DNA of 64,000 nucleotides from positions 49,572 through 113,571 of the forward strand of contig NZ_BFBX01000004.1 of the NCBI RefSeq assembly GCF_003851045.1, written 5' to 3'. Below, one piece after another: positions 52,212-60,600 of this stretch (its first letter is position 1; each line of letters begins with the position of its first letter). Both the position numbers and the translations under genes were made by a program. The notes under the pieces were generated by a model that was given only the letters and a program-made list of their open reading frames with translations, ran no database searches and was not told where the DNA came from. Origin of the DNA: Paenibacillus sp. 598K. Lineage in GTDB: Bacteria; Bacillota; Bacilli; Paenibacillales; Paenibacillaceae.

Positions 52212-52305
52212 TGTTGGAATGTTCGAAATATCGTCGTAGTTCATCTCTCTTAAAATCTGCTATAATAAAACGCGTTGCTTACCCAAGAAGGAGTGAGATC
52301 AGGAA

Positions 52306-52998
52306 ATGAAACGAACCTATCGTATGTTTGCGCTCTTCGCGGTAACGATCCTACTGGGCGGACTGTTCGGGCTCGGTATGGCGCAAGCGCATACGACACT
52401 GTCGTCGGCCACGCCGGAGCCGGATTCGACGGTGACGGAGGAGCTCACGGCCATCGAGCTGAAGTTCAACACGGATGTTGAGCCATTGAGCACGTTTAAG
52501 CTGCTGCTGAACGGCGAGGAGCAGCCGATCGGACCAATCGAGGTCGACGGCCAATATTTGCGCAGCGGGCTCAGCGATCCGCTGCCGAACGGAGACTACA
52601 CCGTGGCCTGGAAGATCGTCGGCGAGGACGGCCATCCGATCGAGAGCCAATATAGCTTTACACTGAATGCTCCAGTACAAGCGCCGGCTGAGGAGCCTGT
52701 CCGGGAAGAAGCGCCTGCGGCAGAGCAGGCCCCGGATACGACGACGGCAGAGCAGACTCCGGAAACGAAGGAGGAGGCGGTCCCTGGGAACCATGACACG
52801 GAGCCGTCTCAAGACGCTGCCCCTGCGAACAATGAGACACAGCCGTCCCAAGGTGCAGAGGCAGACAAGGAAAAAGAGTCCTCGGGCAGTAACCCTGCGG
52901 TATGGATTGGACTCGGCGCCGCACTCATCGGCATCATCGCGGGCACTCTCTCCGTCGTCAGAGCCAAACGCAACGGAGGCAACGGGAGGAAACAATAG
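52306..52998 (+). CDS. CopC-domain copper-binding protein
   Basis: 230 aa. Signal peptide ending AQA, which leaves His as the first mature residue (HTTLSSATPEPDS), as in CopC, where it is a Cu(II) ligand. The CopC beta-barrel (about 28-125, with VAWKIVGEDGHPIESQYSF) is followed by a Pro/Glu/Gln-rich linker and one C-terminal membrane helix (VWIGLGAALIGIIAGTL). It is thus a surface-tethered copper carrier. It ends directly before copD; together they equal the two halves of B. subtilis YcnJ. Confidence 0.9.
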   Translation: MKRTYRMFALFAVTILLGGLFGLGMAQAHTTLSSATPEPDSTVTEELTAIELKFNTDVEPLSTFKLLLNGEEQPIGPIEVDGQYLRSGLSDPLPNGDYTVAWKIVGEDGHPIESQYSFTLNAPVQAPAEEPVREEAPAAEQAPDTTTAEQTPETKEEAVPGNHDTEPSQDAAPANNETQPSQGAEADKEKESSGSNPAVWIGLGAALIGIIAGTLSVVRAKRNGGNGRKQ

Positions 52999-54084
52999 AT
53001 GTGGTACTGGATTGCAGAGCCGTTCCTCTACACCTGTCTAGCCATCGTGGCCGGGTACGTTCTGCTCGGCGTCGTGCCCGAGCGGGATCGGCCGATCGAC
53101 CGTTTGCCCGTTCGTCTGATTGCGGGAGCGTCGCTGGGCATTGGTTTTTTCGCATTGTTTCCGGTACTGCGGATTGTCGGCTTTTTCGCCGAGGATGTTG
53201 GGTACTGGGAGACGTTCAGACAAGTATTGAGCGGCTTCACGGAGGGCAAGGCGTATCTGATTACCGTCGTCCTGTCGCTGCTGCTCACCATCTTGATCCT
53301 GCGCAATGAAAAGAAGCCTGGTCCGGGACTGCGGCAGTTCATCCTGCTGCTCGTCTTTACCCTCATCACCGTCCAGGGCTGGTCAAGCCACGTCGCATCG
53401 CTGTATGGGACATGGGGAATCCTCGCGCAGACGCTGCATCTGATCGGGATCGCGCTCTGGGCGGGTCCGCTGCTGCTGGCCGGCTGGGCTGGGGCGACGG
53501 GGACGGACCGATGGCTGCGCTTCGTCCAGTGGTATCACCCGCTTGCGGCTGCCTGCATGGCAATCATCCTCGCCTCGGGCTTCGTGTTGATGTTCGGCGT
53601 CGCCCCGGAGTACGTGAACGCCTGGCAGATCCCTTACGGTCAAGCATTGCTGATCAAGCATGTGCTCATCCTCCCGTTAGCGTTCATGGCCATCGTCAAT
53701 GGCTTCTGGGTGAAGCGCCGCCTCCAGACGGATGCTGCGTTCCGGCCGCGGATCTGGGCGCGCGTCGAGGGTATCGTCGTGCTGCTCATCTTCACTGTGA
53801 CCGGCTTCATGAACCAGCAAGCCGCGCCTCACGACGTCTCCGATACGCTGCAATCGACACCGGCATCGAGTCTGTACCTGTGGTTTAGCGGCGGTTCGAT
53901 GGATAGAGAGGCTCAGTTGGCCGTGACGCCTGGTCTCTTGTCTATTGTGGTCTGGGCGGCTGCCGCGCTGCTGGTCTGGACCGCCGTCCTGTCCGTCAAG
54001 CGCAAGCAGGCGGTCAGCGCGCTCCTCTGGTCGCTGCTGGCTGCCGCATTGCTCTATTACGGTTTCATGCTTAGCGTCGTATGA
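52999..54084 (+). CDS. CopD-family copper import membrane protein
   Basis: 361 aa with about eight to nine hydrophobic helices. The CopD core is visible in HVASLYGTWGILAQTLHLIGIALWAGPLLLAGW (read in parts) and in FVQWYHPLAAACMAIILASG, with His residues in helices as expected for a copper pathway. ATG at 52999 is the base after the copC stop, indicating translational coupling. A short weakly conserved C-terminal extension follows. Probably moves copper inward, received from the CopC domain. Confidence 0.88.
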   Translation: MWYWIAEPFLYTCLAIVAGYVLLGVVPERDRPIDRLPVRLIAGASLGIGFFALFPVLRIVGFFAEDVGYWETFRQVLSGFTEGKAYLITVVLSLLLTILILRNEKKPGPGLRQFILLLVFTLITVQGWSSHVASLYGTWGILAQTLHLIGIALWAGPLLLAGWAGATGTDRWLRFVQWYHPLAAACMAIILASGFVLMFGVAPEYVNAWQIPYGQALLIKHVLILPLAFMAIVNGFWVKRRLQTDAAFRPRIWARVEGIVVLLIFTVTGFMNQQAAPHDVSDTLQSTPASSLYLWFSGGSMDREAQLAVTPGLLSIVVWAAAALLVWTAVLSVKRKQAVSALLWSLLAAALLYYGFMLSVV

Positions 54085-54158
54085 GGTTGACGCGGCGCTG
54101 CCTTAAGTGTAATCTTTCTGATATAATAGGAAGACGAACTATGAAGGTGGTGTGAGCG

Positions 54159-54524
54159 ATGAACAAGGCGATCGATGAACAGTGCGAGGCCGCTTGCTCG
54201 GGTACGGAAGCGAACCTGGAGGCGCTGCGCGAGCAGCGTCTAGAGGAGCAAACGGCGACGGAGCTGGCCGATCTGTTCAAGGCGCTGGGCGATCCGACGC
54301 GAGTCAAGATGATCCATGCGCTGCTGGATCGCGAGCTGTGCGTGCACGATCTGTGCGAGGTGCTGGGCATGGCGCAATCCGCCGTGTCGCACCAGCTCCG
54401 CTATCTGCGCAACGTCAGGATCGTCAAGCGGCGCAAGGACGGCAAGACGGTCTATTACTCGCTCGACGACGAGCATGTCAAACAGATCTTCCTGCAGACG
54501 ATGAGCCATTTGCTCCATGGATAA
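54159..54524 (+). CDS. cadC: CadC-like ArsR/SmtB family metalloregulator
   Basis: 121 aa winged-helix repressor. N-terminal Cys9 and Cys13 (EQCEAAC) plus Cys61 in ELCVHDL reproduce the CadC thiolate metal site, with the fourth Cys replaced by His63. An alpha-5-type site is also present (Asp104, His106, His117, His120). DNA-binding helix AQSAVSHQLRYLRN. It should sense Cd, Pb or Zn and repress efflux genes. It lies between the copCD and bdbDC operons, and similar operators sit ahead of cadA, copC and bdbD. Confidence 0.9.
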   Translation: MNKAIDEQCEAACSGTEANLEALREQRLEEQTATELADLFKALGDPTRVKMIHALLDRELCVHDLCEVLGMAQSAVSHQLRYLRNVRIVKRRKDGKTVYYSLDDEHVKQIFLQTMSHLLHG

Positions 54525-54534
54525 TCGGTTTTAG

Positions 54535-54561
54535 CTCCTGCCTGCGGGCAGGAGTCTTTTT
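54535..54561 (+). terminator. Terminator after cadC
   Basis: CTCCTGCC-TGCG-GGCAGGAG then TCTTTTT. Confidence 0.9.
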
Positions 54562-54586
54562 ATGGGCTCGATAGTAGCAATAGTAG

Positions 54587-54606
54587 CATGAATTCATGCT
54601 CATATG
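54587..54606. promoter_or_regulatory. CadC/ArsR-type operator, site 3 (bdbD)
   Basis: CATGAATTCATGCTCATATG, identical to site 1 at 16 of 20 positions; it contains the perfect 16-base palindrome AGCATGAATTCATGCT (54585-54600). Confidence 0.62.
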
Positions 54607-54661
54607 TTAATGTAAAGGGTAGGAAGTACGAAGCTTTGTGAACATTTGGAAGGAGTGCATT

Positions 54662-55348
54662 ATGAGTCGCACCAATACGCCCCCAAAATCCCGTGCATTA
54701 GTCATCATCACGGCGCTCGCCGTCATCATTGCAGTCGCCTGGTTCGTGATCGCCCAGTCCAATAGCAACAACGGCGCCGACTTCGTGAGAGCCGAGGAAG
54801 CCCCCTCAATCGAAGGACAGCCGGTCTATGGCGATCCCAGTGCCCAGGTAACGATCGTCGAATTCGGCGATTACAAGTGTCCTTCCTGCAAGGCGTGGGG
54901 CGAGAGCGTATGGCCCAAGCTGCTCGAGGACTATATCGAGAGCGGACAAGCCAACTTCTCGTATGTCAATGTGTTGTTCCACGGCGAGGAGTCGCTGCTC
55001 GGCGCTCTGGCGAGCGAGTCGGTCTGGCAGTCGAACCCGGAGCAGTTCTGGGCCTTCCACAAAAAGCTGTTCGACGAGCAGCCGGGAGCCGATCACGACA
55101 GCGAATGGATCACCGAGGCGAAGCTGCTGGAGGTGGCGGAGGCGACGGTGCCTGGCATCGATCCCAACCAATTAGCCGGTGACCTGAGCTCGACGGAGAT
55201 GATCGCTCGCGTGGAGACCGATATGACGTTGGTGGACAGCTTCGATATCCGCCTGACGCCAACGGTGATGATCAATAACATTATTATCAGCAGCCCTTTT
55301 GACTACGAAGCGATCAAGACAGCCATCGAGCATGAGCTGAAGCAGTAG
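54662..55348 (+). CDS. bdbD: DsbA-like thiol oxidase (BdbD type)
   Basis: 228 aa membrane-anchored extracytoplasmic thioredoxin-fold protein. An N-terminal helix (ALVIITALAVIIAVAWFVIA), then QPVYGDPSAQVTIVEFGDYKCPSCKAWGE with the active-site C73-P-S-C76, an inserted helical domain, and cis-Pro region RLTPTVMINN. It introduces disulfides in exported proteins and is re-oxidised by BdbC. ATG 54662 after AAGGAG; the upstream in-frame GTG 54638 lacks a site. It is 11 bases ahead of the DsbB-like gene. Confidence 0.9.
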   Translation: MSRTNTPPKSRALVIITALAVIIAVAWFVIAQSNSNNGADFVRAEEAPSIEGQPVYGDPSAQVTIVEFGDYKCPSCKAWGESVWPKLLEDYIESGQANFSYVNVLFHGEESLLGALASESVWQSNPEQFWAFHKKLFDEQPGADHDSEWITEAKLLEVAEATVPGIDPNQLAGDLSSTEMIARVETDMTLVDSFDIRLTPTVMINNIIISSPFDYEAIKTAIEHELKQ

Positions 55349-55359
55349 GAGGCAGGAGC

Positions 55360-55758
55360 ATGAGAGCATACAATCTCTATCTAGCCTGGCTCGTCGCGCT
55401 GGTGGCGATGCTCGGCAGTCTATACTTCAGCGAGGTGCGCGGGTATATTCCTTGCGAGCTCTGTTGGTATCAGCGAATCCTGATGTACCCGCTGGCGCTC
55501 GTGCTGGGCATCGCCGCTTACAGCGACGATATCCGGCAGCGCCGTTACGTATTGCCGCTCTCGATCCTCGGCATGCTCGTATCCGTCTACCACTATCTGC
55601 ATCAGAAGGTGCCGGGGCTGGCCGAGATCAAGCCCTGCGCGCAGGGCGTGCCGTGCAACACCCAGTACATCAACTGGCTGGGCTTCATTACAATTCCGTT
55701 CCTGGCGTTCGTAGCGTTCACGCTTATTACGGGATTGCTGCTGTTGCGTCGCAGATAG
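55360..55758 (+). CDS. bdbC: DsbB-like disulfide oxidoreductase (BdbC type)
   Basis: 132 aa, four membrane helices. Cys32 and Cys35 in PCELCWYQRILMYPL form the quinone-side pair and Cys95/Cys101 in KPCAQGVPC the pair that re-oxidises BdbD. Length and layout match B. subtilis BdbC. Co-transcribed with bdbD. Confidence 0.92.
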   Translation: MRAYNLYLAWLVALVAMLGSLYFSEVRGYIPCELCWYQRILMYPLALVLGIAAYSDDIRQRRYVLPLSILGMLVSVYHYLHQKVPGLAEIKPCAQGVPCNTQYINWLGFITIPFLAFVAFTLITGLLLLRRR

Positions 55759-55821
55759 GGAGAGGGGAACAATTTTGCTGCTTAGAAGCTCAAAAGAGCT
55801 GGCATCCGTCGATTTTCATCG

Positions 55822-55846
55822 GCTAAGTGTCGCAAATGACCTTTAG
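55822..55846 (+). repeat. Dispersed repeat unit, copy 3
   Basis: GCTAAGTGTCGC-AAATGACC-TTTAG; related to the unit 50 bases downstream and more distantly to those at 34401/34452. Confidence 0.5.
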
Positions 55847-55871
55847 AATTGGAGATCAGCCGATTCTGCCC

Positions 55872-55896
55872 GCTAAGCATCATATCTGACCGTTAG
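55872..55896 (+). repeat. Dispersed repeat unit, copy 4
   Basis: GCTAAGCATCAT-ATCTGACC-GTTAG; its end matches the AT-TG-CCGTTAG end of the 34452 copy. Confidence 0.5.
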
Positions 55897-55900
55897 CGTA

Positions 55901-55935
55901 AGAAGGGCCGTCCGTTAAGGGAGGGCTCTTCTTTT
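55901..55935 (+). terminator. Terminator after bdbDC
   Basis: AGAAGGGCC / GGCTCTTCT (one G-U pair) followed by TTT. Confidence 0.65.
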
Positions 55936-56145
55936 GCTCTTCTGGGGATCACCCTAGCTATTGTCGCAACGCAAAGAAAAAGCTGGCTTTTTTGATGGGC
56001 ACCGATTAGTATTCGAATAGGTGACCAATATTTCTATTCCAAATTGCCCGCATGCCTTCGCAAGCAGCAAAAATAACTTGGCTTGATCATCATCTGGCAG
56101 CTTCCGTCTGCGATTGACCGCTGCTTAACACGTACAGGAGGCATC

Positions 56146-57441
56146 ATGTTTATCGTTGCGTCGCTTTTATTTATCGTCACCCTCGCTATCGTCATCTGGC
56201 AGCCCAAGGGGTTGAGCATCGGCTGGCCGGCCGCCGGCGGAGCGCTACTCGCGCTTGCGCTGGGGGTCGTCAGCTTCCAGGATGTGCAGGACGTCACCCT
56301 GATGGTCTGGAATGCCACCCTGACGTTCGTGGCGATTATTCTGATCTCGCTGATCCTCGACGAGATCGGCTTTTTTGAGTGGGCTGCGCTGCATATGGCC
56401 CGGCTGGCGCGCGGCAGCGGACGGCTCATGTTCGTCTATATCATCCTGCTCGGAGCTGTCGTCTCGGCGTTGTTCGCCAACGACGGGGCAGCGCTTATCC
56501 TGACGCCGATCGTACTGTCGATGGTGCGGGCGCTGCGGTTCGATATGCGAATGATCTTGCCGTTTGTCGTCGCCTGCGGCTTTATCGCCGATACGGCGTC
56601 GCTGCCGCTCGTCGTCAGCAATCTCGTCAATATCGTCTCCGCCGACTACTTCGGCATCGGCTTCCTGGAGTATGCCGGACGGATGGCGATTCCCAATGTA
56701 TTCTCGATTCTGGCCAGCCTGGGCGTGCTCTACCTGCTGTTCCGCCGCAGCATCCCGGACGCCTACGATACGAGCGATCTTGAGCATCCGGCAGAAGCGA
56801 TCAAGGATCGGCGGCTGTTCCGCCTCTCGTGGTACATCCTTGGCATCCTGCTCGTCGCGTACCTTGTGAGCGAGTTCGCGGGCATCCCGGTATCGATGGT
56901 CGCTATGCTGGTCGCGCTGCTGTTCATCGTCGCAGCCAAGGGCAGTCCTGCGGTCAACACGAGAGCGATCATGCGAGAGGCGCCATGGACGATCGTCGTC
57001 TTCTCCATCGGCATGTATGTCGTCGTCTACGGACTGCGCAACGTCGGACTGACCGATCAGCTCACCGGACTGCTCGATTGGCTGGCAGATCAGGGACTCT
57101 ATGTCGCCACGATGGGGATGGGCTTCGTAGCTGCGATCCTCTCCTCCGTGATGAATAATCTGCCGACTGTCATGATAGGCGCATTAGCGATCCAGGGCAG
57201 CGGGACGGAGGGCGCGATTCGCGAGGCGCTGATCTATGCTAATGTCATCGGCTCGGATCTCGGGCCGAAGATTACGCCGATCGGCTCGCTGGCGACGCTG
57301 CTCTGGCTGCATGTGCTGGCGCGCAAGGGCGTCAAGATTACCTGGGGCTACTACTTCAAGGTCGGCTTGCTGTTGACCATACCGACCTTGGCGGTCACCC
57401 TGAGCAGTCTGTGGCTGTGGCTGCTGATTATACATTCCTGA
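56146..57441 (+). CDS. arsB: Arsenite efflux membrane protein ArsB
   Basis: 431 aa with about twelve helices, normal ArsB length. Family landmarks: [53 protein letters not shown], and [17 protein letters not shown] with [24 protein letters not shown] (read in parts). It exports arsenite/antimonite with proton exchange. ATG 56146 after CAGGAGG; an in-frame extension to 56083 has no ribosome site. No arsR or arsC is adjacent, so it is an orphan; the nearest ArsR-type regulator is the CadC-like protein 1.6 kb upstream. Confidence 0.92.
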   Translation: MFIVASLLFIVTLAIVIWQPKGLSIGWPAAGGALLALALGVVSFQDVQDVTLMVWNATLTFVAIILISLILDEIGFFEWAALHMARLARGSGRLMFVYIILLGAVVSALFANDGAALILTPIVLSMVRALRFDMRMILPFVVACGFIADTASLPLVVSNLVNIVSADYFGIGFLEYAGRMAIPNVFSILASLGVLYLLFRRSIPDAYDTSDLEHPAEAIKDRRLFRLSWYILGILLVAYLVSEFAGIPVSMVAMLVALLFIVAAKGSPAVNTRAIMREAPWTIVVFSIGMYVVVYGLRNVGLTDQLTGLLDWLADQGLYVATMGMGFVAAILSSVMNNLPTVMIGALAIQGSGTEGAIREALIYANVIGSDLGPKITPIGSLATLLWLHVLARKGVKITWGYYFKVGLLLTIPTLAVTLSSLWLWLLIIHS

Positions 57442-57489
57442 CAGAGTTTGTTTTGTCGCAGAGGTACGCTGGTCGAGAGTCGAGTACCG

Positions 57490-57528
57490 ACGTCCGCGGA
57501 GGGAGCGCCATGCCTTCGCGGACGTTTT
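57490..57528 (+). terminator. Terminator after arsB
   Basis: ACGTCCGCG / CGCGGACGT stem with inner GG/CC pair, then TTT. Confidence 0.7.
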
Positions 57529-57576
57529 GGCGTGCGCGATAGCGCATTTGTGCAAAGGACAGTATCCAAAAGTGCA

Positions 57577-57605
57577 TTGTGGGGAAAATAGTAGCTTGAT
57601 ATAAT
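57577..57605 (+). promoter_or_regulatory. Promoter of siderophore-binding protein gene
   Basis: TTGTGG, 17 bases, TATAAT, followed 16 bases later by the Fur box. Confidence 0.6.
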
Positions 57606-57620
57606 GCTAGCGAACGGTAT

Positions 57621-57639
57621 GAGAATGATTATCAGTATC
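57621..57639. promoter_or_regulatory. Fur box 1
   Basis: GAGAATGATTATCAGTATC matches the 19-base Fur consensus at 17 positions; it lies at the expected transcription start of the siderophore-binding gene. Confidence 0.85.
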
Positions 57640-57682
57640 TATCAAACCGACGACACTATATGAATCAGGGGTGGACATCATC

Positions 57683-58693
57683 ATGGCAACACGCAAACAG
57701 ACGATGCTCGTCGCCGGCGCGCTGGCGCTGACGGTGCTGGCGAGCGCATGCGGCAATGGAGAAAAAGGGGCGGAGCCCGCAGCGCCAAAAACCAACGCCG
57801 AACAAGCGGCACAGACGGGAACCGAGACAACGAATCAGGGAAATGAAGCTGCATCCGAATACAAGACGATGGAGGATGAGTTCGGCGAGGTGAAGGTACC
57901 GGTCAATCCGCAGCGCATCGTGGGGTTATACCTCGAAGATTACCTGACGATGCTGGATGTCGACCCGGCTGTCCAGTGGTACCATCCGAGCTGGGGCAAG
58001 CAAGACTACCTGGCGCTTGACGCGCCCGAGTTCGACGCGACCAGCACGCCGGAGGCATGGCTGGAGCTGGCCCCGGATCTGATCCTTGCCGACGGCGCCT
58101 ATGACGCGGAGAAATATGACACGCTCTCCAAGGTCGCCCCGATCTACCGGCTGCATGAGGAAAATCTGCTGGACCCCGAAGCGATCCTGAAGGAAATCGC
58201 CGACGTGCTCGGCATCCCGGACAAGGCGACGGAAGCGATCGAGACGTACAACAATACGATGGAGGAGACGAAGGAGAAGCTGCAAAGCGCGGTAGGCGAT
58301 GAGACCGTGGCTGTCGTCCGGCTTAATGTAGGGGAGAAAACGCTGGCGCTGTTCGGCATCACCAATCGTTACATCGGCAATATCTACCATCAGATGGGAC
58401 TGACGCCGCACCCGTGGGCGCGGGATATGGAGGAATATCACGAGGTGCTGTCCGAGGAGTCGATCGGCGACCTCGACGCCGACCATATTATCCTGTTCGT
58501 GTCCAACGGAGCCTGGGATGACCCGGCCAATCAGGAGTCAGTAGCCTCGCTCGAGAGCAACCCGATCTGGCAATCGCTGCCGGCGGTCAAGAACGGCAAC
58601 GTGTATGTTATGGACCGCACGCATTGGCAATCCGGCGGAATGAAAGCCAATCTGATGAAGGCCGAGGATCTGCTAAAGGTCATGGCTCCTTAG
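57683..58693 (+). CDS. Iron-siderophore ABC transporter substrate-binding lipoprotein
   Basis: 336 aa. Lipobox SACG (Cys near 23), Thr/Glu/Ala-rich linker, then a class III binding fold: GEVKVPVNPQRIVGLYLEDYLTML, WLELAPDLILADGAYDAEKYDTL, YNNTMEETKEKL, GDLDADHIILFVSN and the C-terminal WQSLPAVKNGNVYVMD. It captures Fe-siderophore at the cell surface; no cognate permease is next to it. ATG 57683 after GGGGTGG. A strong Fur box upstream indicates iron repression. Its ligand domain resembles the C-terminal half of the next gene's product. Confidence 0.9.
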   Translation: MATRKQTMLVAGALALTVLASACGNGEKGAEPAAPKTNAEQAAQTGTETTNQGNEAASEYKTMEDEFGEVKVPVNPQRIVGLYLEDYLTMLDVDPAVQWYHPSWGKQDYLALDAPEFDATSTPEAWLELAPDLILADGAYDAEKYDTLSKVAPIYRLHEENLLDPEAILKEIADVLGIPDKATEAIETYNNTMEETKEKLQSAVGDETVAVVRLNVGEKTLALFGITNRYIGNIYHQMGLTPHPWARDMEEYHEVLSEESIGDLDADHIILFVSNGAWDDPANQESVASLESNPIWQSLPAVKNGNVYVMDRTHWQSGGMKANLMKAEDLLKVMAP

Positions 58694-58747
58694 GCAAATA
58701 GCGGCAGAGCTTGTCGCAGCAAACACAATCGATTACACTAGATGAAT

Positions 58748-58766
58748 GAGAACGATTATCGTTGTG
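58748..58766. promoter_or_regulatory. Fur box 2
   Basis: GAGAACGATTATCGTTGTG, 14 of 19 consensus matches, ending 20 bases before the AraC-type start. Its position rules against the earlier ATG at 58742. Confidence 0.7.
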
Positions 58767-58786
58767 ATCGGTTGGGGGTAGCATCC

Positions 58787-60484
58787 ATGCGCGAAAGTAT
58801 CGAGGAAGGACAACAAACAGCCCGATGGCAGTCGCTAAGCTGGTGGGGGATGACGGAGCTGCGACGCTGCGAGCTGCAGCCGGGCGAGCGATGCCAGTCG
58901 GTGGCGGTAGACAACAAGCGTGGCTATGAGCTGCTTGCGGTCTGCACAGGAGACGTGCAGTTGCAGGCCGCGACGCTATCGCTCGCCAAGCAGGAGCAAT
59001 TGCAGTCACAGGCCGGGACACTCTCGCTGAGCGAGCTGGAGCTTACGGTCATCGCTTCCCCAGAGGAGTGGCGGCTTGAGGCGGGAGCCGCGGGAGCGAC
59101 ATGCTATCGGCTGCGCTTCATCCCGCTAATGGCACAGGGTGCTGAGGTGGCTAGTAACGAGACGGCTAATATCGAGATGGATGAAGACAGCGCGTTGCCT
59201 GGCTTCCTCCGCGAGCTCAGTTGCGCCATCCGCAGCAGCCAAGCACTGGCGCTGTTGAGCGAGTTGGAGCGGCTACGACTGTTGCCGGACTGGCGGTCCG
59301 CTTTGCAGGCGCAGCAGCATTTCTATGAGTTGCTGGAGCTAGTGGTCGCGCTAGGAGCCTCTGATCCGTCGGAGGGCGCCGACACGGCCCATCCTGCACA
59401 ACGACTGCAGGCCGCGATCGACTATGCGCAACAGCATTATGATCGCGCGCCCTCGGTCGATGAGCTGGCCGCGTTAGCCGGGCTCGGGCGCAGCCACTTT
59501 ACGCGGCTGTTCAAGGCGCAGACAGGCCAATCGCCGCTCGAATATATGAACGGGCTGCGCATCGAGCGCGCCAAGTCGCTCCTCTCGCAAGGGGATGAGC
59601 CGCTGGCGGCGGTCGCCGAGCAGAGCGGATTCAGCAGCGAGTATTATCTCGGGCGGCGCTTCAAGCAGCTCGTCGGCGTATCCCCCGGACAGTATCGGCG
59701 CAACACGACAGATCCGAGCCGCGTGTTCGCACCCTTCCTGGAGGACTATCTGGTCGCGCTTGGCCTCAGACCTTGCGCACAGATCGCCCATTCCAGGTGG
59801 GGGCGACAGGATTATCTGGGCTTGCAGGACATCGCAGAGTATACGCTCGACGAAGCACAGGAGCATCAGATGGAGAAACTGCAGCCCAGCTTTGTGCTGC
59901 TGGACGACGGCGCGCCGCGATGGGGGCTCGATGCCTGGACGCGACAGTCGCCTACGCTGCAGCTGCCGCAGCAGGGAGAGGCGTGGCGCTCGATCCTGCT
60001 GGCGATTGCCGACCAGTTCGGCAAGACCGTACAGGCCGAGCAGCTTATCGAGCATTATGAGACCAAGGCGCAGCGCGCGCGTCTCCTCCTCGAGCCGCGC
60101 CTCGACGGCCGGACGGTCGCCCTGCTGCGCATCTCTGCGCAGCGGCTCGTGCTGTACGGCGGCTCGGCTCATGGCTATGTCGGCCCGGTCCTTTACGGCG
60201 ATCTAGGCTTGCAGCCGCATCCGATGATCGAGCGTCTCGCAGCCGCTGAGCGTCGGATCGATCTGACGCTCGATCAGCTGGCAGCGCTTGATGCCGATGT
60301 GCTGTTCATTACCTTCGACAAGGATGAGGGAGAGGGAAGAGAGCTGCTGTCCTCCCCTCTATGGCGCAGTCTGCCGGCTGTGCGCCGAGGCGCAGTGTAT
60401 GAGGTGGACTTTTTCAGCTGGATGAACTACGGCGTGCTCGCCAATCATCGCAAGATCGACGATGTGCTGCGATTTTTGGCGTAA
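58787..60484 (+). CDS. AraC-type regulator fused to siderophore-binding domain (Btr-like)
   Basis: 565 aa. An N-terminal region of about 190 residues of beta-rich, cupin-like sequence, then an AraC double helix-turn-helix (APSVDELAALAGLGRSHFTRLF and LAAVAEQSGFSSEYYLGRRFKQ), then a C-terminal siderophore-binding domain from about 300 ([39 protein letters not shown]). B. subtilis Btr has this layout and activates iron uptake when it binds Fe-bacillibactin. The WGRQDYLGL segment matches WGKQDYLAL of the upstream lipoprotein, so both may bind the same siderophore. ATG 58787 with GGGGGT upstream. Confidence 0.88.
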   Translation: MRESIEEGQQTARWQSLSWWGMTELRRCELQPGERCQSVAVDNKRGYELLAVCTGDVQLQAATLSLAKQEQLQSQAGTLSLSELELTVIASPEEWRLEAGAAGATCYRLRFIPLMAQGAEVASNETANIEMDEDSALPGFLRELSCAIRSSQALALLSELERLRLLPDWRSALQAQQHFYELLELVVALGASDPSEGADTAHPAQRLQAAIDYAQQHYDRAPSVDELAALAGLGRSHFTRLFKAQTGQSPLEYMNGLRIERAKSLLSQGDEPLAAVAEQSGFSSEYYLGRRFKQLVGVSPGQYRRNTTDPSRVFAPFLEDYLVALGLRPCAQIAHSRWGRQDYLGLQDIAEYTLDEAQEHQMEKLQPSFVLLDDGAPRWGLDAWTRQSPTLQLPQQGEAWRSILLAIADQFGKTVQAEQLIEHYETKAQRARLLLEPRLDGRTVALLRISAQRLVLYGGSAHGYVGPVLYGDLGLQPHPMIERLAAAERRIDLTLDQLAALDADVLFITFDKDEGEGRELLSSPLWRSLPAVRRGAVYEVDFFSWMNYGVLANHRKIDDVLRFLA

Positions 60485-60510
60485 GAGCGTACAGGCTGCG
60501 GATATCGAAT

Positions 60511-60540
60511 GACCCGTTGAAAAGACGGGTCTTTTTATTT
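60511..60540 (+). terminator. Terminator after AraC-type gene
   Basis: GACCCGT-TGAAAAG-ACGGGTC followed by TTTTTATTT. Confidence 0.85.
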
Positions 60541-60558
60541 TATAAATCCGTGTTATAA

Positions 60559-60573
60559 TAGTAATCGTTACGA
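60559..60573. promoter_or_regulatory. Zur-like operator ahead of the importer operon
   Basis: TAGTAATCGTTACGA matches the B. subtilis Zur core TCGTAATnATTACGA at 12 of its 14 defined positions. It overlaps the end of a TATAAT box (60554-60559). A weak Fur site is the alternative. Confidence 0.55.
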
Positions 60574-60600
60574 ATAAATATCGAAAGGGGCAGTTGGGCA

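Larger units (their letters stand above)
55759..56145 (+). other. Intergenic region with repeats and terminator
   Basis: Between bdbC and arsB. Holds two related 25-base units 50 bases apart (55822, 55872), a terminator (55901) and an AT-rich stretch with the arsB upstream region. No gene seen. Confidence 0.65.
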
